A DNA stretch of 33,671 bases from an uncultured Bacilli bacterium (lineage in GTDB: Bacteria > Bacillota_I > Bacilli_A > RF39 > UBA660): contig CANQOH010000011.1 in NCBI GenBank assembly GCA_947625425.1, positions 1 through 33,671 of the forward strand. Reading direction: 5' to 3'. The notes under the pieces are model-generated. The model saw only the letters and a list, made by a program, of their open reading frames with translations, did not search any database and was not told where the DNA came from. The number at the start of each line of letters is the position of its first letter. The stretch's first letter is position 1. Positions 23,055 through 33,671 of the stretch are shown piece by piece. The position numbers were made by a program, and so were the translations under genes.

Positions 23055-25343
23055 ATGATGGATGAAGATTTAGAAAAAACAAAACCCATTACTATACTAA
23101 AAGATCTTGAAGAGAATGAAGAGGAAGTTGAAGAAAAACTTAGTCGTACGCAAAAGAATAAAGATATTCTTGAAGAAGAGATAGATAAAGAAAAAGAAGA
23201 AGAGGCAGAGGAAGCTCTAGCAGAGAAGAATATTGCAATGGCTGAAGCTTTAATCGAAGAGGAAGAAAACGAAGAAGAAACAACCGATAACGAAGAAATT
23301 GAAACATTAGAACCAGTTAAAGAAAATATTTTTACTAAATTAAAAAATAAATGGAATAGTTTAGATAAGAAAAAGAAAATTCTATTCAGTATTATTTTAG
23401 CTTTAATATTAGTTTTAATTATTGCCGGAATTGTTTTATTAGTTGTTGTTTTAAATAAGAATCATAAAGATGATGAAACAAATAATGGAAATCCAGTTGA
23501 GGAAGTTACGGTTTTAGCCGATAATTTCTATTATAAAGATGGTAAATTATATTTCTTAGGAGATAATGAAGAAGAAATAGGAAGTTATGATTGTGAAAAT
23601 AAATCATCTTCATTATGTTATGTTGGTTTTAATTCTTTAGCGGATACTTTTGATATACCAGTCTTACTTGATGAAAAAGGTAAGAGTAAAGAAGAAAGAT
23701 ATCCAATTATTGATGATAATTATGTTTATGTTGTTGATAATAAAGAAGAAAGTGATACAACCGTAAAATTATATTCAATTAAAGATAATAAAGTCTTAAA
23801 AGAATATAAAGATGTTAAAGTTTATGATGATAATTATGCCATTGTAGCTACTGATGATAAATATGGTTTAATTAAATTAGAAGATGGTATTACTAATGTA
23901 ATTGAAGAACAATATGATTACTTAGGAATGATTAATGGCGAAAATAATTTAATTGCTAAATATAATAAAGGTTATAAAGTAATTGATAAAAAGAATAAGA
24001 GTTTAAGTAGTAATTTTAGTGCTAGTTCAGAAATTAAAACTTATAATGATAATTTTGTCGTTGCTAAAATAGCTGGTGATTATGTAGTATATGATTATAA
24101 AGCAACATTAATTGATGAAGGCTATGATTATATTACACTTAATAAAGATTATATGTTCTTAGTTAAAGATGATGTTTTATATGTTAAAGATAAAGATAAG
24201 AATAAACTTAATGAAGGTAATATTACTTTAAAAAATAGCGATTATGTTAAAACATCTATTTATAATGATGATGGTCAATTAGTAAAGACAAAGGTAAGTT
24301 TTGAAGTAAATATTGAAAGTAATAATGTTATTCAAGTTTATGTTTATGAAAGTGGTAGTAATGCGCCGGAAGTAAAATATATTAATTTAAATGAAGCATT
24401 AGTTAATGCTAAATATGATTATATTAATTATTTTGATGGTACTTTATACTTCTATGGTGATGAAGAAAAAGAAGAATTATTAGGTACTTATAAGTGTATG
24501 AATCCTAATGAAGTAGCTTCAAAAGATGATGATTTTACTTCTTGTTTCTTAGCAACTGATACAATTTATGAAGATAATGATATGACTAAACCGGAAGATA
24601 TGGAAAGAGTTAGTCGTGTTCCAATTATTAATAAAAAGTTTGTTTTTATCGCCGATGGACTAAATAATATTATTTTATATGATTTAAAAGCTAAGAAGTC
24701 TTTAGTAGATAATGGCTATACTACAGTTAGTTCTTATACGGAAAATAATGATAATAAAGTAACATTGTATGAAGGTAATATAAATATTATTGCTTTAGGT
24801 AAAAAAGGCAAATATGGTATGTTAAGTATTGAAGGCGAAAATGTTACTACCCAATATTATTTCAATTATAATAAGATGGAAAAATTAGGTGATTATGTTT
24901 TAGCTTTAAATACATCAGGTAAATGGAAAATTCTATTTGGTGATGATAATGAATCAGTAGGTTTTGATAATAAGATTAGAGGTTATAATTCTAGTTTAAG
25001 TTATTATAAAGTTAAGAATAATGATAGATATACTGTTTATGATATTAATGGTAATCAAGTATCTTATGATTTATTTAAATATGTTGAATTATATGGTAGT
25101 TATTTTGCTGGAGTAAATAGTGATTCTGAGTTATATCTTTATGATTATTATGGTAATAAAATTAGTAATGAAGGAATTAAGATAGGTGATTATCCATATT
25201 ATGGAACTACTAATCCAGCCTTTAAGGTAACAAGATCAGGTAGTAATTATATTGTTTCAGTTTATGATGGATCTATTTATACAGAACATTTAGTTACACC
25301 TGGTGGTAGTGTTTCATATACACCTGAAACAGAAGAAGAATAA
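23055..25343 (+). CDS. Acidic single-pass membrane protein with WG-like repeat outer domain
   Basis: A 762-residue protein of unknown function. Residues 1-95 are extremely acidic, Glu/Lys-rich and probably coiled-coil. A basic patch and one membrane helix follow (108-133), then about 625 residues rich in Tyr, Asp and Asn. By charge the N-terminus is inside and the large part outside. The outer part has repeats such as KYGLIKLEDGITNVIEEQYD and KYGMLSIEGENVTTQYYF, which resemble WG repeats, and several copies of Y-P/V-I-x-N/D-x-x-V-Y/F. A beta-propeller-like fold is likely. The start could be either ATG at 23055 or 23058. It shares its inside-tail/one-helix/outside-domain layout with the zinc-ribbon protein at 15719. 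Confidence 0.75.
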   Translation: MMDEDLEKTKPITILKDLEENEEEVEEKLSRTQKNKDILEEEIDKEKEEEAEEALAEKNIAMAEALIEEEENEEETTDNEEIETLEPVKENIFTKLKNKWNSLDKKKKILFSIILALILVLIIAGIVLLVVVLNKNHKDDETNNGNPVEEVTVLADNFYYKDGKLYFLGDNEEEIGSYDCENKSSSLCYVGFNSLADTFDIPVLLDEKGKSKEERYPIIDDNYVYVVDNKEESDTTVKLYSIKDNKVLKEYKDVKVYDDNYAIVATDDKYGLIKLEDGITNVIEEQYDYLGMINGENNLIAKYNKGYKVIDKKNKSLSSNFSASSEIKTYNDNFVVAKIAGDYVVYDYKATLIDEGYDYITLNKDYMFLVKDDVLYVKDKDKNKLNEGNITLKNSDYVKTSIYNDDGQLVKTKVSFEVNIESNNVIQVYVYESGSNAPEVKYINLNEALVNAKYDYINYFDGTLYFYGDEEKEELLGTYKCMNPNEVASKDDDFTSCFLATDTIYEDNDMTKPEDMERVSRVPIINKKFVFIADGLNNIILYDLKAKKSLVDNGYTTVSSYTENNDNKVTLYEGNINIIALGKKGKYGMLSIEGENVTTQYYFNYNKMEKLGDYVLALNTSGKWKILFGDDNESVGFDNKIRGYNSSLSYYKVKNNDRYTVYDINGNQVSYDLFKYVELYGSYFAGVNSDSELYLYDYYGNKISNEGIKIGDYPYYGTTNPAFKVTRSGSNYIVSVYDGSIYTEHLVTPGGSVSYTPETEEE

Positions 25344-25347
25344 AAGA

Positions 25348-25374
25348 AAAACACTAGTTTAAAACTAGTGTTTT
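25348..25374. terminator. Bidirectional terminator between the WG-like gene and the VanY-like gene
   Basis: A perfect 12-bp stem AAAACACTAGTT / AACTAGTGTTTT with loop TAA. The minus-strand stop codon starts in its right arm. Confidence 0.9.
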
Positions 25375-26362
25375 ATTTTTCTATATAATAAGCATAATAT
25401 TCATCAAAGGTTATTCCTTCATTATATATTTGGGTTGCTACTTCTTCACCAACATATCTAAAATGCCAGCTTTCAGTATTATAACCAGTTATTTTTTCTT
25501 TACCTTCAGGATATCTTAAGATGAAACCATATTTATGACAATTCTTTTTTAACCATTCATATTCGGGTGATACTTTAAAGTCTTCTTCTAGTGGGTGAGT
25601 CCATGATGTAACATCTAAAGATAAGCCAGTTTGATGTTCGGAGTAACCAGGACGAGCAGCTCTAGCATCAGCGACTTCAAAACCTTTACTATTTCTAATT
25701 AAGTTATATAAATAATCTTGATCTTCGTAAGAACGGTAAGATGAATTAATCATTAATTTAACATTTAATTCGGCTAAGGCATCATTACGCATTTGTTCAA
25801 AATGTTCTAAGACAACACTAGCAGCTTGGTTATCAGCATAAGCATAAGCTAAGTTAGCGTTTTCTAAATCAACTCTTTTATAATCTTTATTTAAATGATA
25901 AAATTTATTAACTAAAACTAAGTAGCCATCATCAACATTGCTATCATATGAAACGTTATACCAACCTTTATCAGCATGAACATTAACTATCGCAATAATA
26001 TCTTCATATGTTGCTTTGGGATGAGAATCTTGATAAAGAACATAATCTTCAAAGTTTTTATCTAAAAAGTATTTTTGATTAAGAATATTGTGGTAAACTT
26101 CATTATATTCATCTTCTTTTAAGATTTCTTCAAGACGTTCAGGTTTTAATATCGCAATTAGTTTCGTAGTATCTTCCATGGTGTAGCCGAGATTAGTTAA
26201 TTTATATTCATAGGTTTCACGATAATTGATTTGTTTGATGGCATTAGTAATACCATTATAACCATATATCGATAGACCTATTAAAAAGATAGCATAGACT
26301 AAAAAGCGAGAAACACTAGATTTTAAACGATAACGTTTATGATGTTTTTTAGACTTTTTCAT
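25373..26362 (-). CDS. VanY-type D-alanyl-D-alanine carboxypeptidase (M15B)
   Basis: A 329-residue cell-wall enzyme anchored by an N-terminal helix (residues 19-36) after a very basic tail (MKKSKKHHKRYR). The peptidase domain at about 170-320 has S-S-Y-R-S (207-211), the zinc motif S-E-H243-Q-T-G-L-S-L-D250, and E297-S-W-H300, which together supply two His, one Asp and the catalytic Glu of family M15B. Such enzymes trim the terminal D-Ala from peptidoglycan stem peptides. Residues 50-165 form a helical region outside the membrane without a known domain. The ribosome site is weak (AAAAGATGTGAT). It is monocistronic with an extended -10 upstream and no sign of a vancomycin-resistance cluster, so a housekeeping role is likely. 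Confidence 0.9.
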   Translation of the reverse strand: MKKSKKHHKRYRLKSSVSRFLVYAIFLIGLSIYGYNGITNAIKQINYRETYEYKLTNLGYTMEDTTKLIAILKPERLEEILKEDEYNEVYHNILNQKYFLDKNFEDYVLYQDSHPKATYEDIIAIVNVHADKGWYNVSYDSNVDDGYLVLVNKFYHLNKDYKRVDLENANLAYAYADNQAASVVLEHFEQMRNDALAELNVKLMINSSYRSYEDQDYLYNLIRNSKGFEVADARAARPGYSEHQTGLSLDVTSWTHPLEEDFKVSPEYEWLKKNCHKYGFILRYPEGKEKITGYNTESWHFRYVGEEVATQIYNEGITFDEYYAYYIEK

Positions 26363-26385
26363 GTTATCACATCTTTTCTAATTTA

Positions 26386-26394
26386 ATTATAACA
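26386..26394 (-). promoter_or_regulatory. Extended -10 promoter of the VanY-like gene
   Basis: TGTTATAAT reads on the minus strand, 23 bases before the start codon. Confidence 0.55.
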
Positions 26395-26455
26395 AATTTT
26401 TATCTTAAAGAAATATTTTTTATTTATAATTGATACTTTAAATAGATTAAAAAAA

Positions 26456-26483
26456 TTAGCACTTTATCATTGACAAGTGCTAG
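26456..26483. promoter_or_regulatory. CIRCE-like HrcA operator 1 (spacer 10)
   Basis: TTAGCACTT-N10-AAGTGCTAG, close to the CIRCE consensus TTAGCACTC-N9-GAGTGCTAA but with a one-base longer spacer. It overlaps the -35 box of the heat-shock operon. Confidence 0.8.
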
Positions 26484-26498
26484 TTTTATCGCTATAAT
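26470..26498 (+). promoter_or_regulatory. Consensus sigma-A promoter of the hrcA-dnaK operon
   Basis: TTGACA at 26470-26475, 17-base spacer, TATAAT at 26493-26498: a perfect consensus. It lies between and within two CIRCE-like elements. Confidence 0.92.
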
Positions 26499-26502
26499 TT
26501 AT

Positions 26503-26529
26503 TTAGCACTAATGAGTTAAGAGTGCTAA
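26503..26529. promoter_or_regulatory. CIRCE element 2 (HrcA operator)
   Basis: TTAGCACTA-N9-GAGTGCTAA matches the CIRCE consensus at 17 of 18 positions. It begins 4 bases after the -10 box, so it covers the transcription start, and ends 13 bases before hrcA. Confidence 0.95.
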
Positions 26530-26542
26530 TGGTGGTGATATA

Positions 26543-27541
26543 ATGGATGAAAGACAAGAAAAACTATTAAAAGAAATAGTTGAGTCTTATATTAAATTCG
26601 TTAAACCAGTTGGTAGTAAAGCGTTATGTAAGAAATTTAAACTTTCTTCAGCAACTATTAGAAATGAAATGGCGGCTTTAGAAAAACTAGGTTATTTGGA
26701 GAAGAACCATGTATCTAGTGGAAGAATTCCTTCAGAACGTGGCTATCAGTATTATGTTGATAATTTGATGAAACCTAAAGAATTAAATGGCGAGGATATG
26801 TTAAAGTTACAAACAATCTTCCATAATCAACATTTACAAGTTAGTGATGCAATTAATAAGTGTATGGAAATAATTGCAGAGATTACTAATTATACAAGTG
26901 TGGTTTTAGGTAAGAATTCAAGTGATAATACTTTACAACAAGTGAGTATTATTCCACTTGATAATAATCAAATTATTGCCTTGGTTTGTACTAACAAAGG
27001 TATAGTAGAAAATAAGAAATTTACAATTCCCCAAAATATTTTTATGGAAGAATTAGTTAAGACTTGTGAAATTATTAATAAGATGTTAATTGGAACACCA
27101 ATTAGTGAAGTAAGTCAAAGACTAGAATTTGAAGTTAAACCAGTTATTAGTAAAACAATTAAACAATATGAAACGGTTTATGAGATATTCTATGATGCAT
27201 TTAATGATTTTACAAAGAATAGTACGAATGTCTTCTTTAGTGGAAAAACTAATATTTTAAAACAACCAGAATATAATAACATAGATGAAATTAAAAGAAT
27301 TGTAAATAAGTTTGAAGATGAATCTTTAGTTAGAAAAATCGAAGAAACAGGCGATGGAGTCAATGTATATATTGGGGAGAATTCAGAATTTGATCCAAAT
27401 GTCACAGTAGTTAAAAGTAAATATAATATTAATGGTGAAGAAGGAACAATTGCGATTGTCGGACCTAAGAGAATGGAATATGACAAAGTAGTTGGTTTAC
27501 TGGAATACATTAATAAAGAATTAAATGAAAGAGATAAATAA
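26543..27541 (+). CDS. hrcA: Heat-inducible transcription repressor HrcA
   Basis: A 332-residue repressor of class I heat-shock genes. The N-terminal winged helix is the family's most conserved part (KLLKEIVESYIKFVKPVGSK, then SSATIRNEMAALEKLGYLEKNH and SSGRIPSERGYQYYVD). The rest is the GAF-like dimerisation domain. HrcA binds CIRCE and needs GroEL to stay active. It is the first gene of the operon and is preceded by two CIRCE-like sites, so it represses itself along with grpE, dnaK and dnaJ. The ribosome site is GGTGGTGAT. Confidence 0.96.
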   Translation: MDERQEKLLKEIVESYIKFVKPVGSKALCKKFKLSSATIRNEMAALEKLGYLEKNHVSSGRIPSERGYQYYVDNLMKPKELNGEDMLKLQTIFHNQHLQVSDAINKCMEIIAEITNYTSVVLGKNSSDNTLQQVSIIPLDNNQIIALVCTNKGIVENKKFTIPQNIFMEELVKTCEIINKMLIGTPISEVSQRLEFEVKPVISKTIKQYETVYEIFYDAFNDFTKNSTNVFFSGKTNILKQPEYNNIDEIKRIVNKFEDESLVRKIEETGDGVNVYIGENSEFDPNVTVVKSKYNINGEEGTIAIVGPKRMEYDKVVGLLEYINKELNERDK

Positions 27542-27599
27542 TTTATGTGAGTAATTTTAGACTTACTATAAATTTTCTTAATAGAGAGTGAGATGACTT

Positions 27600-28213
27600 A
27601 TGGCAACAGAGGAAAAAACTTTAGAAACTGAAGTAAAAGAGGAAGTTAAAAAGGAAACTCCTAATGAAAAGGTTGAAGAAGTAAAAACAGAAGATATGCC
27701 AAAAGAGGTACAACAAGAAAAAACAGAAACAAAAAAAGGTCTTTTTAAGAAAAAAGATGATGAAGAAAAGAAAAAACTTCAAGAAGAAATTGATTCTTTA
27801 AAAGATAAGTATTTAAGAGCTAATGCGGAGATGCAAAATATGCGTCGTCGTATGGAAGAAGAAAAAGCTAATCTTTTAAAGTATGAAGGTGAAGAATTAA
27901 TTAAAAAGTTATTACCAATTATTGATAACTTTGAAAGAGCTATTCAAATGGATGATACTAATTTAGAAGATGAAGTTAGTAAATTCCTAAGTGGATTTAA
28001 AATGATTTATGGTAACTTAAGTGATACTTTAAAAAATTATGAAGTAGAAGTTATGGATATTTTAAATAAACCATTTGATCCAAATACAATGGAAGCTGTT
28101 TTAATGGAAGAAGCTCCCGATGTAGAACCTAATACAGTTGTTGATGTTTTACAAAAAGGTTATACATACAAAGGCAAAGTTATTCGTCATGCGATGGTAA
28201 AGGTCAGTAAATA

Positions 28214-28214
<1 letters not shown>
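27600..28214 (+). CDS. grpE: GrpE nucleotide exchange factor
   Basis: A 204-residue cochaperone that releases ADP from DnaK. The first 60 residues are a charged Glu/Lys tail, followed by the long dimerising coiled coil (SLKDKYLRANAEMQNMRRRM, residues about 65-85) and the C-terminal beta domain, which ends in the family signature V-L-Q-K-G-Y-x-Y-K-G-K-V-I-R-H-A-M-V-K-V. It starts 58 bases after hrcA. Its stop overlaps the next gene's start as TAATG, so translation is coupled. Confidence 0.96.
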
Positions 28215-30582
<2,368 letters not shown>

Positions 30583-30594
30583 TAATGTATTAGT

Positions 30595-30620
30595 AAAAGT
30601 TCTAGGAGACTAGAACTTTT
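30595..30620 (+). other. Hairpin between dnaK and pepF
   Basis: A perfect 11-bp stem AAAAGTTCTAG / CTAGAACTTTT with a GAGA (GNRA-type) tetraloop. Only four T are at its 3' side and they belong to the stem, so it may be a weak terminator or an mRNA-stabilising or processing site that keeps dnaK expression above that of pepF and dnaJ. Confidence 0.6.
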
Positions 30621-30642
30621 AGCTCTAATAGAGGAGGAAGTC

Positions 30643-32442
30643 ATGCAAAAGTATAATAACCGTAATGAGGTACCAGAAAAATATAAATGGGATTTAACTC
30701 CCTTCTTTAGAAATGAAGAAGAATTTGAAGAAACTTATGAAAAAGATAAAGTTTTAATTGATGAACTTGCTAGTTATGTAGGTTGTACAAATGATGCGCA
30801 TAAGTTATATGAATTTTTACAAAAACAATATGAAGCATTAGGATACTTTGAAGATCTATATGTTTATGCATTTTTAAAAGATGATGAAGAATTAGGTAAA
30901 GAAGAAAATATTATTCGTAAAAATAAAGCTGAACAATTAGGGGCAATTTTAACTAATAATACTTGTTTCTTTGAACCAGAATTACTTAAATTAAGTAGTG
31001 ATGACTATGAAGCTTTATTTAAGAATTGTAATGAATTATTAGAATACAGAGCTTTACTTGATAAGATATATCGTAATAAAGAACATGTCTTACCAGAAAG
31101 TGAAGAAGTGATTGTTAATGAACTTACAACTGCGACTAATCATTTTGATGATATGTCATCTAATTTACTTAATAATGAACATGATTATGGTAAAGTTAAA
31201 GTAGATGGGGAGAATGTAGTTATTGCTACTACTAATTATCGATTACTTACCAAGAATAAAGATGAGGCAATTAGAAAGAAAGTATATAATTTATTTAATA
31301 AGAAACTAGAACAATATAGTAGTAGTAATGCTTATTATTTAAATAGTTATGTTCAATTAAATGATAAATTAGCAAAGATATATAAGTTTAAAGATTCATG
31401 GGAACAAAAGTTATTTGGTTTAAATTTAAATGATAAGGTTTTTAAAACTTTAGTTAAAACTACAGAAGAACATTTAGATTCATTACATAAGTATTATGAA
31501 TTAAAAAGAGATGTTTTAGGTTTTGATAAATTAAGAATGTATGATATGAATCTAGAATTAGCATCTTCTGATAAGGAATATACAATAGAGGAAGCTCAAG
31601 ATTTAGTTAGAGAAGCAATTAAACCTTTAGGAAAAGAATATAGTGATAAGTATGAAAAGATTATTACTAATCATTATATTGATTATTGTCAATATAAAGG
31701 CAAATGCAGTGGAGGATATTCAGCTTCATCTATTAAACAAGATTCACGTATCCTATTAAGTTTTAATGGAACTTTGGATTCGGTTTCAACAATTGCTCAT
31801 GAGTGTGGTCATAATGTTCACCATCAATTTGAAAATGAAAATAATCCTTATCAATATCGTTTTGTAGCTAATTTAGTGGCAGAAGTAGCATCTTTAACTA
31901 ATGAGTGTTTACTTTCTAGTTATTTAGTTAATAATGGTAAAAATAAGGAAGAGAAGTTAGCTGGTGTGGCTAATATCTTAGACGTTATTACATCTAATTT
32001 ATTTGGAGCGGTTAGAGAAGGTAAATTAGAACAAGAAATGTATAATTTGGTTCATAAAGGTGGAGCTATTACTAAGGAATTTATGGATAGTAAGACTAGA
32101 TCTTCTTTGAAGAAATATTATGGACCTGCAGTTAAATTAGATAAGTATGCTAAAAATAAATGGATAACTAGAAGTCATTATTATATGCATTTTTATCTAT
32201 ATAGTTATGCAATTTGTATAAGTGTGGCTTCATTAGTAGCTTCTAAAATTCTTGAAGGTGATAAAGAAATGCTTAATAATTACATGAAGTTCTTGAAATG
32301 TGGTTCTGATAAATGGCCAAGTGAAGCGTTTAAAATATTAGGTGTTGATTTAGAAGATAAGAATGTTTATGAAGAAGCAATTAAGTATTTTGATTCTTTA
32401 TTAGATAAGTTTAGAGAAATATATGAGGGTGAGGTGAAATAA
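30643..32442 (+). CDS. pepF: Oligoendopeptidase F (M3B)
   Basis: A 599-residue cytosolic zinc peptidase that cleaves short peptides. It starts with the family motif Y-K-W-D-L-T-P-F-F, and the active site is H386-E-C-G-H390 with E414 in A-E-V-A-S, supplying the two His and the Glu zinc ligands. The C-terminal [14 protein letters not shown] motif is also typical. PepF has no known tie to chaperones, but here it lies between dnaK and dnaJ, after a GGAGG ribosome site and before a TAATG overlap with dnaJ. It would supply peptide clean-up in the same heat-shock transcript; that is inference. Confidence 0.95.
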   Translation: MQKYNNRNEVPEKYKWDLTPFFRNEEEFEETYEKDKVLIDELASYVGCTNDAHKLYEFLQKQYEALGYFEDLYVYAFLKDDEELGKEENIIRKNKAEQLGAILTNNTCFFEPELLKLSSDDYEALFKNCNELLEYRALLDKIYRNKEHVLPESEEVIVNELTTATNHFDDMSSNLLNNEHDYGKVKVDGENVVIATTNYRLLTKNKDEAIRKKVYNLFNKKLEQYSSSNAYYLNSYVQLNDKLAKIYKFKDSWEQKLFGLNLNDKVFKTLVKTTEEHLDSLHKYYELKRDVLGFDKLRMYDMNLELASSDKEYTIEEAQDLVREAIKPLGKEYSDKYEKIITNHYIDYCQYKGKCSGGYSASSIKQDSRILLSFNGTLDSVSTIAHECGHNVHHQFENENNPYQYRFVANLVAEVASLTNECLLSSYLVNNGKNKEEKLAGVANILDVITSNLFGAVREGKLEQEMYNLVHKGGAITKEFMDSKTRSSLKKYYGPAVKLDKYAKNKWITRSHYYMHFYLYSYAICISVASLVASKILEGDKEMLNNYMKFLKCGSDKWPSEAFKILGVDLEDKNVYEEAIKYFDSLLDKFREIYEGEVK

Positions 32443-33566
32443 TGGCTAGCAGTAAAGATTATTATGAAACTTTAGGGGTTTCTAAAGATGCTTCAGCAGA
32501 TGAGATTAAAAGTGCTTTTAGAAAAATGGCCAAGAAGTATCACCCTGATATAAATAAAGAACCAGGAGCTGAAGCTAAGTTTAAGGAAATTGGTGAAGCT
32601 TATGCTGTTTTATCTGATCCTGATAAGAGAAGACAATATGATCAATTAGGACATGAAGCATTTACTAGCGGAGCTGCCCAAGGTGGCTTTGGTGGAGGAT
32701 TTGGTGGATTCTCAGCTGACGATATCGATCTATCAAGTATTTTTGATGATTTATTTGGTGGCAGTATGTTTGGTGGAAGCCGTGGTAGAGGCAGAAGTAA
32801 TCGTCCAGCTAAAGGAAGAGATTCTTTAGTTAAAGTTAATTTAACTTTTGAAGAAGCAGTATTTGGTTGTAAGAAAACAATTAGTATTGATTTAGATTCA
32901 GAATGTGATGATTGTGATGGTAAAGGCGGTAGCGGTGAAGAAACATGTCATACATGTGGTGGCCGTGGTCGTGTAGTTACACAACAAAGAACAATGTTTG
33001 GGGTTTTCCAATCAGAAAGTACTTGCCCAGATTGTGGTGGTAGAGGTAAAACATTTAAAAACATTTGTAAAAAATGTGGTGGAACAGGTCATGTTGTTAA
33101 GAATAAAGAAATTGAAATTACCGTTCCTGAAGGTGTTGATACTGGTCATCAATTAAGAATAACTGGTAAAGGCGCAGCAGGATATAATGGAGGACCAAAC
33201 GGAGATATTTATATTGAATTTGTCGTTAAAGATCATCAATTATTTGAAAGAAAAGAAAATGATATTTATGTTGATGTACCTTTAACAATTACTGAAGCTG
33301 TATTAGGATGTAAAAAAGAAGTTCCAACAATTGATGGAACAGTTATCTTAGATATAGATGCTGGAAGTCAACCAGGTGATCAATTAAGATTACGTGGTAA
33401 AGGAGTTAAAGATCCAACCCGTAATAAAAAAGGCGATATGTATGTTGTTTTAGATGTTATTATTCCGGATAAACTTGATCGTAAACAAAAAGAATTATTT
33501 AAGGAATTAGCGGAAACGGATTTAGAAACAGGTAGTTCTTTTAAAAACTTTAGAAAATATTTATAA
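32442..33566 (+). CDS. dnaJ: Chaperone DnaJ (Hsp40)
   Basis: A 374-residue type I J-protein. The J domain has H34-P-D36, followed by a Gly/Phe-rich linker (about 72-115), four C-x2-C-x-G-x-G type zinc motifs ([32 protein letters not shown]) and the C-terminal substrate-binding beta domains. It stimulates the DnaK ATPase and delivers substrates. Its start overlaps the pepF stop as TAATG, with GAGGGTGAGG upstream. It is the last gene of the operon, and two hairpins follow. Confidence 0.98.
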   Translation: MASSKDYYETLGVSKDASADEIKSAFRKMAKKYHPDINKEPGAEAKFKEIGEAYAVLSDPDKRRQYDQLGHEAFTSGAAQGGFGGGFGGFSADDIDLSSIFDDLFGGSMFGGSRGRGRSNRPAKGRDSLVKVNLTFEEAVFGCKKTISIDLDSECDDCDGKGGSGEETCHTCGGRGRVVTQQRTMFGVFQSESTCPDCGGRGKTFKNICKKCGGTGHVVKNKEIEITVPEGVDTGHQLRITGKGAAGYNGGPNGDIYIEFVVKDHQLFERKENDIYVDVPLTITEAVLGCKKEVPTIDGTVILDIDAGSQPGDQLRLRGKGVKDPTRNKKGDMYVVLDVIIPDKLDRKQKELFKELAETDLETGSSFKNFRKYL

Positions 33567-33572
33567 TAAAAA

Positions 33573-33598
33573 AGACATTTCATTAAGTTGAAATGTCT
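33573..33598 (+). terminator. First hairpin after dnaJ
   Basis: A perfect 10-bp stem AGACATTTCA / TGAAATGTCT with a 6-base loop. No T-run follows, so it more likely protects the 3' end than terminates. Confidence 0.55.
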
Positions 33599-33599
33599 C

Positions 33600-33643
33600 A
33601 GACTGTTGACAAACAAAAAAGTTTGAAAACAGTCTTTTATTAT
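33600..33643 (+). terminator. Intrinsic terminator of the hrcA-dnaJ operon
   Basis: AGACTGTT / AACAGTCT (33600-33607 with 33628-33635) encloses an inner AAAC / GTTT stem, followed by TTTATTATT. Confidence 0.75.
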
Positions 33644-33657
33644 TCATAAAAATTTTG

Positions 33658-33663
33658 TATAAT
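33658..33663 (+). promoter_or_regulatory. Possible -10 box of the next gene
   Basis: TATAAT near the window's end; the gene it would serve lies beyond. There is no clear -35. Confidence 0.35.
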
Positions 33664-33671
33664 ATACTTGT

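Noticed and set aside
25373..26362. Vancomycin resistance gene (vanY)
   Set aside because: The enzyme family fits, but there are no vanR/S/H/A/X genes nearby; housekeeping carboxypeptidase is the simpler reading.

Overview
The window is a low-G+C, compactly packed bacterial chromosome segment that uses the standard code (TGG for Trp, no in-frame TGA). Strong Shine-Dalgarno sites, A/T-tract terminators, an HrcA/CIRCE heat-shock operon, lipoproteins and single-membrane surface proteins point to a Gram-positive, Bacilli-like organism. The very high A+T, the KilA-N debris and a giant M26-type protease suggest an uncultured host-associated lineage near Erysipelotrichia/RF39. That placement is inference; no rRNA is present.

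Layout. 1-936: tail of rpmF, a cysteine-rich lipoprotein and a tRNA-Thr(GGU). 937-1311: a terminator and a decayed KilA-N gene. 1290-2854: a 2H-phosphoesterase-like gene (minus strand), then a methyltransferase/MazG-like pair. 3091-10533: one 2480-residue surface protein, with a cohesin-like domain, two-helix membrane anchor, dockerin-like loops, Ig-like tandem, GLUG-type region and M26-type zinc protease domain. 10520-13918: a LysR-YitT operon divergent from a protein carrying a domain like methanogenesis marker protein 8 (DUF2099) behind a long unknown N-terminal region. 13937-15547: pyrG with a putative attenuator leader. 15719-16903: a zinc-ribbon membrane protein. 16934-18862: promoter, 26-codon ORF, intrinsic terminator and ABC exporter, a layout typical of leader-peptide attenuation. 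18889-25343: DAACS symporter, Sel1-repeat protein, hemW and an acidic membrane-anchored protein. 25373-26362: VanY-like carboxypeptidase (minus strand). 26456-33643: the HrcA regulon, two CIRCE-like elements then hrcA-grpE-(unknown)-dnaK-pepF-dnaJ, with TAATG overlaps at three junctions.

The two most unusual loci are the bacterial DUF2099-type protein with its divergent LysR regulator, and the short ORF plus terminator in front of the ABC exporter. The giant protease is notable for combining cohesin-like and dockerin-like parts on either side of a two-helix anchor. All four intact convergent gene pairs share a compact bidirectional terminator that holds or touches the stop codons.
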